From Paragordius varius (Eukaryota > Nematomorpha), in the NCBI GenBank assembly GCA_964247055.1, contig OZ176055.1, positions 248,001 to 312,000 on the forward strand: 64,000 nt of DNA. Reading direction: 5' to 3'. The notes below the pieces were generated by a model, which saw only the letters and a list, made by a program, of their open reading frames with translations, was not told the origin of the DNA and ran no database searches. How positions within the stretch are numbered: the first letter of the stretch is position 1; every line of letters begins with the position of its first letter. Both the position numbers and the translations under genes were made by a program. This document shows positions 10,818-21,800 of this stretch, one piece after another.

Positions 10818-12627
10818 ATGCAAATACTGCCAAAATTCAATTGTGGCGCGCTTTGGTTATTTATCGTTTTCGTTGGAATTTTATCATTCTGGGCCCATTC
10901 TGTGGAATCATATGTTTGCATTTAACTCTTTATTAATATTTTAATTTAACTTAAACTATATTATATTTTTTTAAATTTTAGAGTATATGCCGTAATTCTT
11001 GTAGTGACAGGTAAACATATTATAATTTTTTTCAATAAAAAAAATTTTTTCAAAAATAATAAATTTTGATAATTTTTATTATAAAAATAACATTTTGATA
11101 ATTTTTTTTTAAAAAAAAATAAATAATTTCATATTTTTGTAAAAATTTGATAATTTTTATCAAAAAAAATATATTTTATAGTGTCGTGATAGAATGTCCC
11201 AACTCTTGCGAATCTTGTCGATGTTGTTCTTCCAGGAGAAAATGCCAAAAATATGATTATTATAGTAAATTTATTCCACATATTGAAATTATTTTGCGTT
11301 TTAATTTTATAAAAAACATTTTAGAATCAGTCTTTCTTTCTAAAATTGTTATGACGGAAAAAAATAAGTTATAAAATTTTATGTATGACACATTAAAACT
11401 CAAATTTACCCTTGAAAGTTTCAAAATCACACCCTAAAATAAATTATTTTTGAGTGAATTTGAGACGTTTAAGGGTGAAATAAAGTGTAAATGGTATGTC
11501 ATATAAGTGTTTTAAAAGCACACTAACTTATGCTTATCAGCTGATCTTAAGAATTTAATAAAATTAACAAATATACTTTGATTTATAAACTTTTGTACAA
11601 ATTAAATATATAATGAAGGCGGAAAAATTTTGTCGCTCAACTATTTAATTTAGATTGGTAACATATAAAATATAAAATAACCTTATTCTCAAACATATTC
11701 TAGGTCCTATTATATTACAATTTTTTTATTCCTTCCTTATATTAAACAATAGAATCATCTTCTCGTTCCAATAAAATGTCCCAAAACGCATTGATGAAAC
11801 TATTAATGCAATTATTGATGCAAAATTTTCTGCAACAAAGGCCGAGAATCCCACCGCAGGTGTCTGTCGGTCCAATTGTTACAACAACAGTTAAACCAGC
11901 TTCTATAACATTTGATAAACAATCCCTTCTTAAAAGCTTGGCAGCCAGAGGTATAGACTTGAGTAAATTAAGCAAATCTACCAAGACGTCCAGCAATGAT
12001 AAAATGATAGCTAAAGGCGGTGATTCTTATTACCTAAACCTTTATAATGCAAAAGATGTGAAAACTCAAGGAGAACAGACTCAACATTCAAGTGCAGTTA
12101 ACTCAGGAGGCAGTTTTGAGTTTAAACCCGTACTCCCTACCTATCCAAAAGAGTACAGACCCCCACACGTCAATGTTGAAAACTCCGTAGGAACTACAAC
12201 TATATCCCCCCCTTCAAGGAATCCAAGCGTTGCAGTAAAAGAAAACTCCTCACAAACTACGCGGCATATGATACATTATCAAACTTATCCAACAACATCA
12301 ACACAAACTGACAATGCACCTGCCCGGGGTGATATAATGAAACAAAATAGTGTAAGCTATTCTCATCATGATAACTTGTTAAATACCACAACTGTAGTTT
12401 ACACGTTAGCCAAATCGACAAAATCTGCCCCACATCATACGAATGCAATGGTGTCAGGACAAAAAAATGCGACACTAACTGACGAAAACTACGGACGTGG
12501 AATTCTGCAATCGCCGGGGGAGTCAACATTCGTAGCGGAAGGACCGCTAGATCAGTTGGCGGCGACCCCTGGAAAACCGGTTTATGCCCTTGGTTACAAT
12601 TCAAACTACAATGCTAACCGTGAATGA
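10818..12627 (+). CDS. Predicted secreted protein, Cys-rich N-terminus, Ser/Thr-rich body
   Basis: Four-exon model: 10818-10913, 10982-11010, 11182-11264 and 11753-12627; the phases 0, 2, 1 are continuous, giving 360 residues. The N-terminus MQILPKFNCGALWLFIVFVG followed by ILSFWAHS is a good signal peptide. Exons 2-3 encode a Cys-rich segment (ICRNSCSD, then IECPNSCESCRCCSSRRKCQ). The last exon encodes a long polar, low-complexity body that opens MSQNALMKLLMQLLMQNF and later carries many S, T, N and Q. The likely product is an extracellular or cuticle/secretory protein, but I recognise no domain. The exon 1 donor (TAT|GTTTGC) is weak, so that border is the least sure. The large exon is solid; the chain of small exons is inferred. 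Confidence 0.6.
11380..11515. repeat. Minisatellite-ended element family G, short copy
   Basis: Contains ACTCAAATTTACCCTTGAAA and, inverted, TTTAAGGGTGAAATAAAGTG followed by TAAATGGTATGTCATATA. This matches the ends of the TOM70 intron elements. It lies in the third intron of the secreted-protein gene. Confidence 0.6.
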
Positions 12628-12749
12628 TTTTCAATTGGTTTTTTACCTACTAATTTAATTTAATGACACACTTATCCCTAAAACATTTAATTGATATATG
12701 TGATGTGATATATCTCTCGTGTGATATATAGGTGTATATAAATCAAATT

Positions 12750-12755
12750 AATAAA
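12750..12755 (+). terminator. Polyadenylation signal AATAAA
   Basis: AATAAA about 120 bases after the stop codon at 12627. It is a plausible 3' end signal for the secreted-protein gene. Confidence 0.45.
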
Positions 12756-12885
12756 TAAATGACAGGTATTATCACTTCAATATTTTTATGGCCTAAAGCA
12801 TTTTTATAGTTGAATATATTTTTAATCGATTGATATTGGATTGTGTTTGAAAATGTGATTCCATGAGCGGCGCATTATATATAAT

Positions 12886-13146
12886 ACAGTAAAAATTGAA
12901 CTTATACGGACAAAATGTAGAAACGAAAAGACAAATATTGTTTTCTAAAAGACAACCATACTTTTTAATTCTGTTTTTTTAAATATAACTGATGATTGTT
13001 TTATACTGGTAAGTATAAAATAGATATATTAATTGGTAATACAATTAATTATATATTTTACAATTGTAATTAAATAATTTTTATGGAAAATAAGGTTTAA
13101 AAAGTATGGTTGTCTTTTATTTTTACGTTCTGTATAATCTCAATAT
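12886..13146. repeat. Palindromic MITE family A copy
   Basis: Starts ACAGTAAAAATTGAACTTAT and carries both arms plus the TTATATATTTTACAATTG core; the right end is diverged. Confidence 0.8.
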
Positions 13147-13839
13147 TAAAAAATTTGAAAAAAACCTTCGTCTCAAACTTTTTTCTGCCATTTATTGGAT
13201 TCGCGTATAATTAAATTATTGATCATATGTAAATAGTGTCAGTTTCTCCAATTTTAATTCTCAGTATTGCTTCAATTTAAAGTATTGTAAAAAGTAAGAA
13301 AGGTATTTGAAAATTAAACCGTGTATTAAAAAGTTTAAATTATGATTTATAACATAGATATATGAAAACCATTTTATAATATTCAATATGACTTTTCGCG
13401 ATTCGGTCGAAATCGTCTGCCTTTTGGATATTAGAAGAACACACCAGAACCATCAAATACATATTATATATTTATACTTTAGGGATATGGATGATTCCTT
13501 ATTTGTAAAGAGTGCAATCCAAAGAGGCTTATTACCCTGATGAAGTTTTTTGATACTCGGAAAAGAATTCTTTTATAATAAAAGTTGAGTCACTGGTATA
13601 ACTTCAGTTGTTTAGGGGAACAGTACGTATACCACAGGAAAATCAAAGATAAGTACCCTCATATACTATATTATATTTTTAATAATATTTTAACCATATA
13701 TTCTTATAAATTTTATTTGGGTTATCGTCTGCTTGGTTAAATCATAATTGTTTTTTGTCGTTAACGTTTCATTTAATTAAAACTATTGTCGCATATCAAC
13801 AACTCAATTATTATCAACTGTTCCAAAAATCAAACAATA

Positions 13840-14178
13840 ATGTCTCTCCAAAGCGCAGGTTATGTACGGTATTTTTTTTTATTCCTTTTTTTTCTAATAA
13901 GCAAATTTAATAACACTAACTTACGGTAAAAAAATTAAATCACAATAATATTTTATATACATATATATATATACAAACATTTGCAATCATAAAAATTTTG
14001 TTAGAAAAGTTTTAAAAGGATTTTTCCAAATACTTATATAGCTCATGGTACTCTGACAATTGGTTCACCAATACGAAGGGGTGTGCCCCGTGCTATTGTC
14101 ATTGTCAATATTCAATATTTGCCAACAAGTGGCAAAAACTGCATTATTAATAAGTGTACAAACTTTGAGGTTTCATAG
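13840..14178 (+). CDS. Possible small two-exon gene, 51 residues
   Basis: Exon 1 is 13840-13858 (MSLQSA) with donor CAG|GTTATG. Exon 2 is 14042-14178 with acceptor ATACTTATATAG. The phase matches (G|CT), and the joined product reads AHGTLTIGSPIRRGVPRAIV and on to a stop after TNFEVS. The second exon has clearly higher GC and codon-like content than its flanks. It may instead be two exons of a longer gene. No family recognised. Confidence 0.3.
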
Positions 14179-15694
14179 CGGCTCATAGGAATTACAGGGT
14201 AGTAACGAAGGAAGAAAATTCTCTGTAATCGTACACATTTGAAATCGCTCTAGGTTAAAAAGCTATTATCTGTCGCACAAACTTTTATTATTTTTTTCTG
14301 TTTTTATCAAAAGTACCCAAACCAAAAACTAATAACGCTCACAATATAAATTTGTTTGTAATAAACTCGTAACATGCACAATGACATTCGTTTTTTAACA
14401 ATCTAAAAACTATTTTAATTCCAATAGCAACGCAATGCATAACCAAAAATCATTTGTGTGAAATAGTGTCAAATTTTTATTGCCATAAGCAATATCGTAT
14501 TGTAGAAACACTGTATAAAGAATTATCAAATTTACGACATTTTGGTGCAAAATGTTCCAGTAAATTCATTAATTAATTATGTTTTTAGCTAACATATCTC
14601 TCGCTTGTATGGTTTTAAGTGATAGATTATTATAAGTGCTCAAAATCGGGAGATATTAAAAATATTTTAGTAACATCATTTAATCTAAAGAAAAGGACTC
14701 TGGGTGCTTTGTTGGACCTTAAGAGTCATTAAAAAATATTTCAACTTTTGTGCAAATTCTATATAATTCCATATAACATCAAATCTTGAAGCGTTGTACC
14801 GTTCGCACATTATATACGTTTCAACAAATTTTGCTTAAATTTAAACAAGCTAACATCTATTGAAAATTGTCGGGACTTGGAAAAAACTAGCCCATCAGAG
14901 ATGAGTCCAAAAATTTTAGTTTTTTGAGCCTTCATCGAAAATTTTATAGACATCCTTTTGCTTTTTAAACATGAGTTTTTGATAAAGTTAAATGATATTT
15001 TTTTGGAATGGTGCATTCGACTTCCACCATGTTATATTTATCAAAGTTTGCGCTAATTTTTCGATATAAAGCAATTACCACAAAAGTGTATTGCAAATGA
15101 CTCGTTCAAAAACCAAAAGCACGATGAAAATCCTAATGTATTACCTTTACAGAATATATATATAGATATACGATTCAAGGATATTATTCCAAGCATATAT
15201 ATTTGGTACGAAACATCTGTTTCGTTTGCGATCAAAAATTTAATATAATAAATTATGTGAAAAAAAAAGTAAATAAAAATATAGTAATATTCTGTGACGC
15301 TTTCTTAATTCAAAATGAAATATTATTTATTATTCTACATATGACAATATTACTCGGACCTCTTCAAGAGTAAAGTCTTTTAGAGCTATATAAACGAATT
15401 ATGGATAATTATCTAGTATGGCTATAATATAAATTACCAAAATGTATTCCTTTACGGCATTCAAATCAAATTCACACAATAATTGATATAAAAAGTTAAA
15501 ACTCTTAATATCTTCATACTGTCAAATATGTTTTAAAGCGCCTAAAAACCATATGTTAATTGAAGTGGCGACTATAATTTAAGTTGAATTTACTCAAACC
15601 TTTTTAAGCTACTATCAACCGTATAAAATCCATATTCTACAACAATTAAAATCCAAAAATATTTTAATTTAAGATGTTAGAAAAAAACAAAAAT
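14179..15694. other. Intergenic, no clear gene
   Basis: About 1.5 kb between the small plus-strand gene and the 3' end of the GPCR. Some stretches (14790-15235) look less random than the flanks in the plus direction, but they are broken by stops and match nothing I know. Confidence 0.4.
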
Positions 15695-16987
15695 TTATTT
15701 TCCCAATTCCTCAATGATCACAATATCGCCATTAAGTTTTTTCTCTTCACAACATGCACAACAACAAAAGCAAAAAAAGGTGCGATGTAACACCATTCGC
15801 CAACCCCGAATCATTTCAAGCAGTTCCCGTTGAAACGTTTTATTGAGATAAATGAATAAAACAAAGTTAAGCGTCCCTTGGATCACAGTTAACATTCCAG
15901 TTAAATGGGTAAAAACATTGAATGCCACATGCAAAAACAGGAGAGGGACCCACAGCTCTAGTAGCAATCGGGCAGCAAATGGGATTTGAGAAACGGTGTA
16001 AGATATTATGATGCTTACCATGAAAAGGGCCATTTCCCTATCGGTCATACCTTTAGATCCTCCTGTATTAACATTGTTGGATGGTGGAACGCTTGATTGC
16101 GTCAACATTTTTTGGTTTGTCACGGTTCCACTTATAGTGTTGCTTACTATGACCGAAGATAAAATCATATTTTTACGTTTACTGTATATGGCCCAATAAG
16201 CCGTAACGATTTTAATACTCAGGACAGTTATAACGAGGACTGGTCCAATCGTGGTCAAGACTTCTTTGGTGACAGCGGCCACAAATATGGTTAAAACGAA
16301 TTTGGGATGTAGGCTTCGTTGAGTTATGTAAAATTTATTATACCCACCGGATTGAGTGAACGCCCTTTTAACTGGGACGTATTGAATGCCCTGAACAGAA
16401 GTTAGGGCAAAAGCCAGACAAACGCAAAACCCAATACTGGTAAAAACTAATTTCCGTGTACAAAGTTGTCGATAAGTCATAGCTTTGTGGAGGGCTAGGT
16501 AGCGATCTACAGTTATCATAAGGACCATTAAACAACTAATCTTGTTCATGGCATTTGAGCAGGGGGCATTTATGAACAGAATGTAACGCAAATAAGCCAG
16601 GGCGTAGATAAGACGTGAAGGATGTAACACTTTGGCATTGTAATAGATGATTGGATTAAACACGTAAAAAAAACTGTAAAACATATCGGATACGGTCATA
16701 CACCCCAAATAGTAATAGGATGGTACTATGCTATTTTGTTTTTCAGTCGCTCGTCGGCCTCCTGTAGAATTAGTCAGGGGAGGAGACATAAGTCTCACCA
16801 AAATTTTTAGCGTAAGAATATTACAAATCATACCTATGGTAATTAGGGAGGGCGTTATAACGCCATACACCACATATAGAACAGTTTTTATCCGAGCTTC
16901 AATCCGTGTAACGACATCATACCCTATGGGTCTAGGAGGCGATATTAAAGAATCCGTAATATTAAAATTAAAACTATGATTAAGCAT
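15695..16987 (-). CDS. Rhodopsin-family (class A) G protein-coupled receptor, peptide type
   Basis: Single-exon receptor of 430 residues, starting MLNHSFNFNITDSL with two N-glycosylation motifs (NHS, NIT). Seven hydrophobic helices lie at about 34-64, 90-116, 142-165, 177-199, 237-265, 318-345 and 355-382. The TM3 end carries the DRY motif (VDRY at 160-163). TM6 has SQIPFA in place of the usual CWxP, and TM7 has LNFVLFIY in place of NPxxY, as in invertebrate FMRFamide-receptor-like and related orphan peptide receptors. A polar third cytoplasmic loop spans about 268-317. A Cys cluster at 406-413 is a likely palmitoylation site. A plasma-membrane receptor for an unknown ligand is inferred. Lack of introns contrasts with its neighbours and could reflect an old retrocopy. 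Confidence 0.9.
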   Translation of the reverse strand: MLNHSFNFNITDSLISPPRPIGYDVVTRIEARIKTVLYVVYGVITPSLITIGMICNILTLKILVRLMSPPLTNSTGGRRATEKQNSIVPSYYYLGCMTVSDMFYSFFYVFNPIIYYNAKVLHPSRLIYALAYLRYILFINAPCSNAMNKISCLMVLMITVDRYLALHKAMTYRQLCTRKLVFTSIGFCVCLAFALTSVQGIQYVPVKRAFTQSGGYNKFYITQRSLHPKFVLTIFVAAVTKEVLTTIGPVLVITVLSIKIVTAYWAIYSKRKNMILSSVIVSNTISGTVTNQKMLTQSSVPPSNNVNTGGSKGMTDREMALFMVSIIISYTVSQIPFAARLLLELWVPLLFLHVAFNVFTHLTGMLTVIQGTLNFVLFIYLNKTFQRELLEMIRGWRMVLHRTFFCFCCCACCEEKKLNGDIVIIEELGK

Positions 16988-18013
16988 TATTATTGAGCAA
17001 AGAGTGGTTAGATACTTGGTTCAACAAATTTGGGGTCCAGAACGGTGAATTAACAGTTTGCAACATAGGAAGCAAGATTAGATTATTTTGAAAAAAAATG
17101 TATAGATTGAGATTACATAGTTTTCATTGATTTACATAAGTCTTGAAAAAAAAATTTTTTTGTGTTTAGCTAAATAAAAATTGAAAAATAATTAAGTTAA
17201 AAACGGTATACAATACAATACTGACTCTGGCTTATGTCTGTAATACCATACTTTATTCTTATAATAGTTTCAAAATTGTTGACTTAAAAATTAATTTAGA
17301 AAGCTAAATTAACTCACATCGAAACCCTATTCGTTTTTTTCCTACAAGATTCTTATTTTATTTTAACACAACATCATTTTTTCCAATTATGATACAGTTT
17401 TGAATTTACTGTACACTTGTTTGTTGTTAACCTTGAATTACATAAGATTTTTTGTTTCAGTAATTTCAGGTATATTCAATTATCCAAAAAATGGATATAT
17501 TATTGAAAAATATGATTGCAGAGTATATATAAAAGTAATAAAATTGATACATTAAACAGACCTAAAGAAATGTGTTAGACTGTTAATTTTATTATTATTA
17601 TTGTAATAATAATATTTTTGTAAATTCTTCTAAGATATAAAAAAACATTACAATTTATTTAATTCAACAATTGCGAAAAATTTGTAAATCAGTATAAAGG
17701 AGAGATGCGCCGCTTAAGACAGTAATTATTAATCATAGATAACCGTATATATATATATCAATTTTATTTTAAAAAAGTAATTTTAGTATATATATATATA
17801 TACATAAAAATATTATTGCAAATCATCCATCTATATAGGATTGTGAATCGAAGGTCTTGAGAAAGATCTTGGGAAAATAGTTTATTGAAGCTAAATTAAA
17901 AAATAAAAGTAAAAATTAGATTATAAAAGGCAAAAATAGGAAAAGTAAATGAAAATATTGTTTAAAATAAAAAAAAACATATTTTCAACAAAGGGTTTAG
18001 GTACACTTAATTA
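16988..18013. other. Intergenic, nothing recognised
   Basis: About 1 kb upstream of the GPCR start. It contains short TA runs and no exon-like sequence that I can support. The GPCR promoter must lie here or in a 5' UTR exon. Confidence 0.4.
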
Positions 18014-18290
18014 TACAGTAAAAATTAAAATTATACGAAAGGACAAAACGTAATTATAAATACAAAAATTTATTTTCTAAAAGACAACTATATTTTAAAT
18101 CTTAATTTATTTATTTATAACTCATTGTGTAAACTCCAGAGTATAAAAAGATATATATTGGTAACCAATTAGTTGCTTTATTATATTATTTTTATTAGAT
18201 AAACTATGGTTTAAAAAAGTATGGGTATTTGTTGAAAAAAATTGTCTATTTACGATTTGTCTGGCAAATTTCAATTTTCACCCGTATATT
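18014..18290. repeat. Palindromic MITE family A copy
   Basis: Starts TACAGTAAAAATTAAAATTA; the right arm ends near CAAATTTCAATTTTCA. It sits head to tail with the next copy. Confidence 0.8.
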
Positions 18291-18299
18291 TCAAAATTG

Positions 18300-18526
18300 T
18301 ACAGTAAAATTGAAATTATACGGACAAAACGTAAAAATATAAAGACAAATATTTTGCTATTAAGTTACAAGTGTAAAATTTAGAATTGATTCTCTTTCAC
18401 ACTTTGCCATTTAAAACAATGAATTATATTGATATAAATCTATATTTAAAAAAATATGGTTGTCTTTTAAAAATATTTGTCTTTATATTTTTACGTTTTA
18501 TCCGTATAATTTCAGTTTGTACTGTA
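18300..18526. repeat. Palindromic MITE family A copy, adjacent
   Basis: Starts TACAGTAAAATTGAAATTAT and ends TAATTTCAGTTTGTACTGTA. Only a few bases separate it from the preceding copy. Confidence 0.85.
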
Positions 18527-18706
18527 ATTACATAGCTCATGTGAGAAAAATCAAGGCATGAAAAAATATAATTTTTTTCACAAAAAAATATATTTTACTT
18601 TTCATGTTTTATTTTAAAAATAATTATAAAAACATATATATAAAAAAACACAAAAATTACCCAAGTTTTACATAAAAGAAAAACATAACCAAAAAAAAGA
18701 AATTAC

Positions 18707-18863
18707 TTTAAAATCGGCAATTCCAAATTGCAAGAGTGTATTCTTTTGAGCTAAAACAGTTTCTTTCATAGAGAACAAGTGAGCCAATTCGAATTCACTC
18801 TTGGCATATTTTATGGCATTATCAAAACTGGTCATAGCTTCCTCCATTTTACCACTTGAGTGA

Positions 18864-18894
<31 letters not shown>

Positions 18895-21800
18895 GCGCAT
18901 TGAACAAAATTATATACCATTTACAGTTCAAATTCACCCTTGAACAATTCAAATTCACCCTTGAACAATTTAAATTCACCCTTGAACAATTTAAATTCAC
19001 CCTTGAACAATTTAAATTCACCCTCGAATTTAAATTCACCCTTAGTAATTTAAATTCACCCTTGAACAATTCATATTTTACCCTTAAACAATTCAAAATC
19101 ACACTCAAACAATTCAAAACCCTTGAACAATTCAAATTCACCCTCAAACAATTCAAATTCACCCTAAAAATAAATTATGTGTTTTGGAACTAATATAACT
19201 CATTATTAATATAAATATATCTTTAGTATTATTTTAATTTAAAACAATTTTATTTTTTAAAAATATATAAAAATATTGGTAACTTCTAATCTAAAAACAG
19301 ATATTTTATTTGAGGGTGAATTTGAAATGCTTAAAAGTGAATTCGAATTGTAATATATTTTTAACCATTTCAAAAAAAGCAAGTTAACGCATTATTGAGA
19401 TAAATTAAAAAGATAAAAGAATATTATATATATATATAAATAAATCTATATTTTTCAATATTCAACAGTTTTCTAATCAAATTCTTTTCCAATCTACACT
19501 CCAACACTTTTTTTTTATTAATTATGAGTCAATTTATCAAAAATAATTTTAAGGTTTATATAAATGCCATTAAAAATACGTAAAAAATAAAAATTATACT
19601 ATGGACAAAACGTAAATTATAAAGGACAAACATTTTTTTCCCCAATAAGAAAAAAAGGCAACAATACATTTTTTAAATCTTGATTAATTACGTTTTATAT
19701 GTATATTATTTTTGACTGTAATATAAGACATTGTAAAAAAGCAAGCCTATGCTCAGAAAAATGCGTAATAATAAAAAAAAATGTTAAATAAATTATGTTT
19801 AATAGCACTATAAACCATTAATTCTCAAAGTTATATTTATTGGTATTTAGCTTATTAATTGAAGAAAGGCTTGCTTTAAATTTAACCTATATCGATAAAT
19901 CAAATTACGATAATAACATATATAATTAATTAAGGGATGATTGCTTAATCATTATTTATTTTAAAAATTATTTTTGAATTTACCTAATTTAAGATTTGTT
20001 TTGTCTTTAATTAAAAGCATTCTGTGGGTTTTTGATTGCAAAAAAAGTGTTTTAAAAACTAACTAACCTTTGCATATATATAGTTCCTAACGTTTCATAA
20101 GCAAATTCACATTTAGGTTCTATCGCCAGAGATTTGAAGAGATATTCAATTGCAACTGAGGCTTGTTTTTCAAGGTGTGTAGGATCCATAGCAAGGGGTA
20201 TATTTTGCCCAACAATTCCTTTGTGTGAAAAAACATAAAAATAAAATTTCTTTTAATATAAAAAATTTTACATATATAACTTAAATTGTGAATTTATGAT
20301 ATTTATATATCTTTTACAATTAAATTCACCCTTAAACAATTCGCATTGACCCTCGAACAATTCAAATTTACCCTTTACAATTAAAAATTACCAATTCAAA
20401 TTTACTCTTAAACAATTCAAATTTAACCTTGAACAATTCAAATAAATTCACCCCAAAATTAACTATGTGTTTCTAACATTAATTACCTATATTTTTTATA
20501 TAGTTTTAAAATTTAAATAAAATTTTGTTTAAAATAAAAAAATACGTAAAAATAATAAACTATGACATAAAGATATAATTTATATTTATAATGATAATTT
20601 ATTTTTAATGTGAAATTGAATTGTTTGGAGATGAGTTTAAAGTGTTCAAAAACACTCTTAAAGTGCAAATGCTATATATTAATTAATAAGTGTTGGTTAC
20701 CAATTTGGGTATTAATTCAATTTTTTTAAAAATAACACACATAAAAAATTAATTAACTATGTGTTTCTAACATTAATTACCTATATTTTTTATATAGTTT
20801 TAAAATTTAAATAAAATTTTGTTTAAAATAAAAAAATACGTAAAAATAATAAACTATGACATAAAGATATAATTTATATTTATAATGATAATTTATTTTT
20901 AATGTGAAATTGAATTGTTTGGAGATGAGTTTAAAGTGTTCAAAAACACTCTTAAAGTGCAAATGCTATATATTAATTAATAAGTGTTGGTTACCAATTT
21001 GGGTATTAATTCAATTTTTTTAAAAATAACACACATAAAAAATTAGTTTATAAAGATAATTTAAAGAACGCCATATATTTCTGGAGGTAAAATCTTCATT
21101 TATTATTTTTGTAATATTTGTCTTTTATGGCTAGCTAATGAATAGCTTATAAAAAAATATATTTTTACTGTTAACATCTATATATGAGAGAAAAAATTAA
21201 AATATATGTATCTGATATTTGCAATAACGATATCACCAAAAACAAATACCTTTTTTTAAATATAAATATGTATACCATTTACAGTTCAAATTCACCCTAA
21301 TGAATTATGTGTTTTCAGGCCCTAATATAACTCATCATTAATATGAAATCTATCTTTATGACGCATAGTTTATTATTTTTTTAGTATTATTTTAATTTTA
21401 AACAAAATTTATTTTTTAAAAATATATAAAAAAATAGGTAATTTTTAATCTTAAAACAATATTGGGTGAATATGAATTGTTTAGGGGTAAATTTGTATTG
21501 TTTAAGAGTGGAATAGTACAAGAAGGGTGAATTTGAATTGTTTAAGGGTAAATTTAAATTGTTTGAGGAATTTAGATAGTTCAAGGGTGAATTTGAATTG
21601 TAAATGGCATATATATATACCATTAGCAAACTGTTCATTATTGTACTCATTTTGTTGAAGAGCCATAAAATTGTTTTGAATCTTTTGGAGTTGAAGTAAG
21701 GCTAAATGAACGTAAATACTAAAGTTTTGAGGATCGATTCTTAGGGCAAATTTCAAATAGCGTTCAGCACAATCAAATTCCATAATATCGGTATATGCCT

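Noticed and set aside
14790-15240. Possible decayed plus-strand coding sequence (VVPFAHYIRFNKFCLN and onward)
   Set aside because: Stops interrupt it, no family recognised and no splice pattern that restores a frame.
16008-16979. Plus-strand frames opposite the GPCR
   Set aside because: Antisense shadows of a strong seven-helix protein.
18668-19193. Open frames on both strands rich in FKFTLEQ or VNLNCSR repeats
   Set aside because: They are translations of the 21-bp minisatellite; only the part overlapping the TOM70 last exon is coding.
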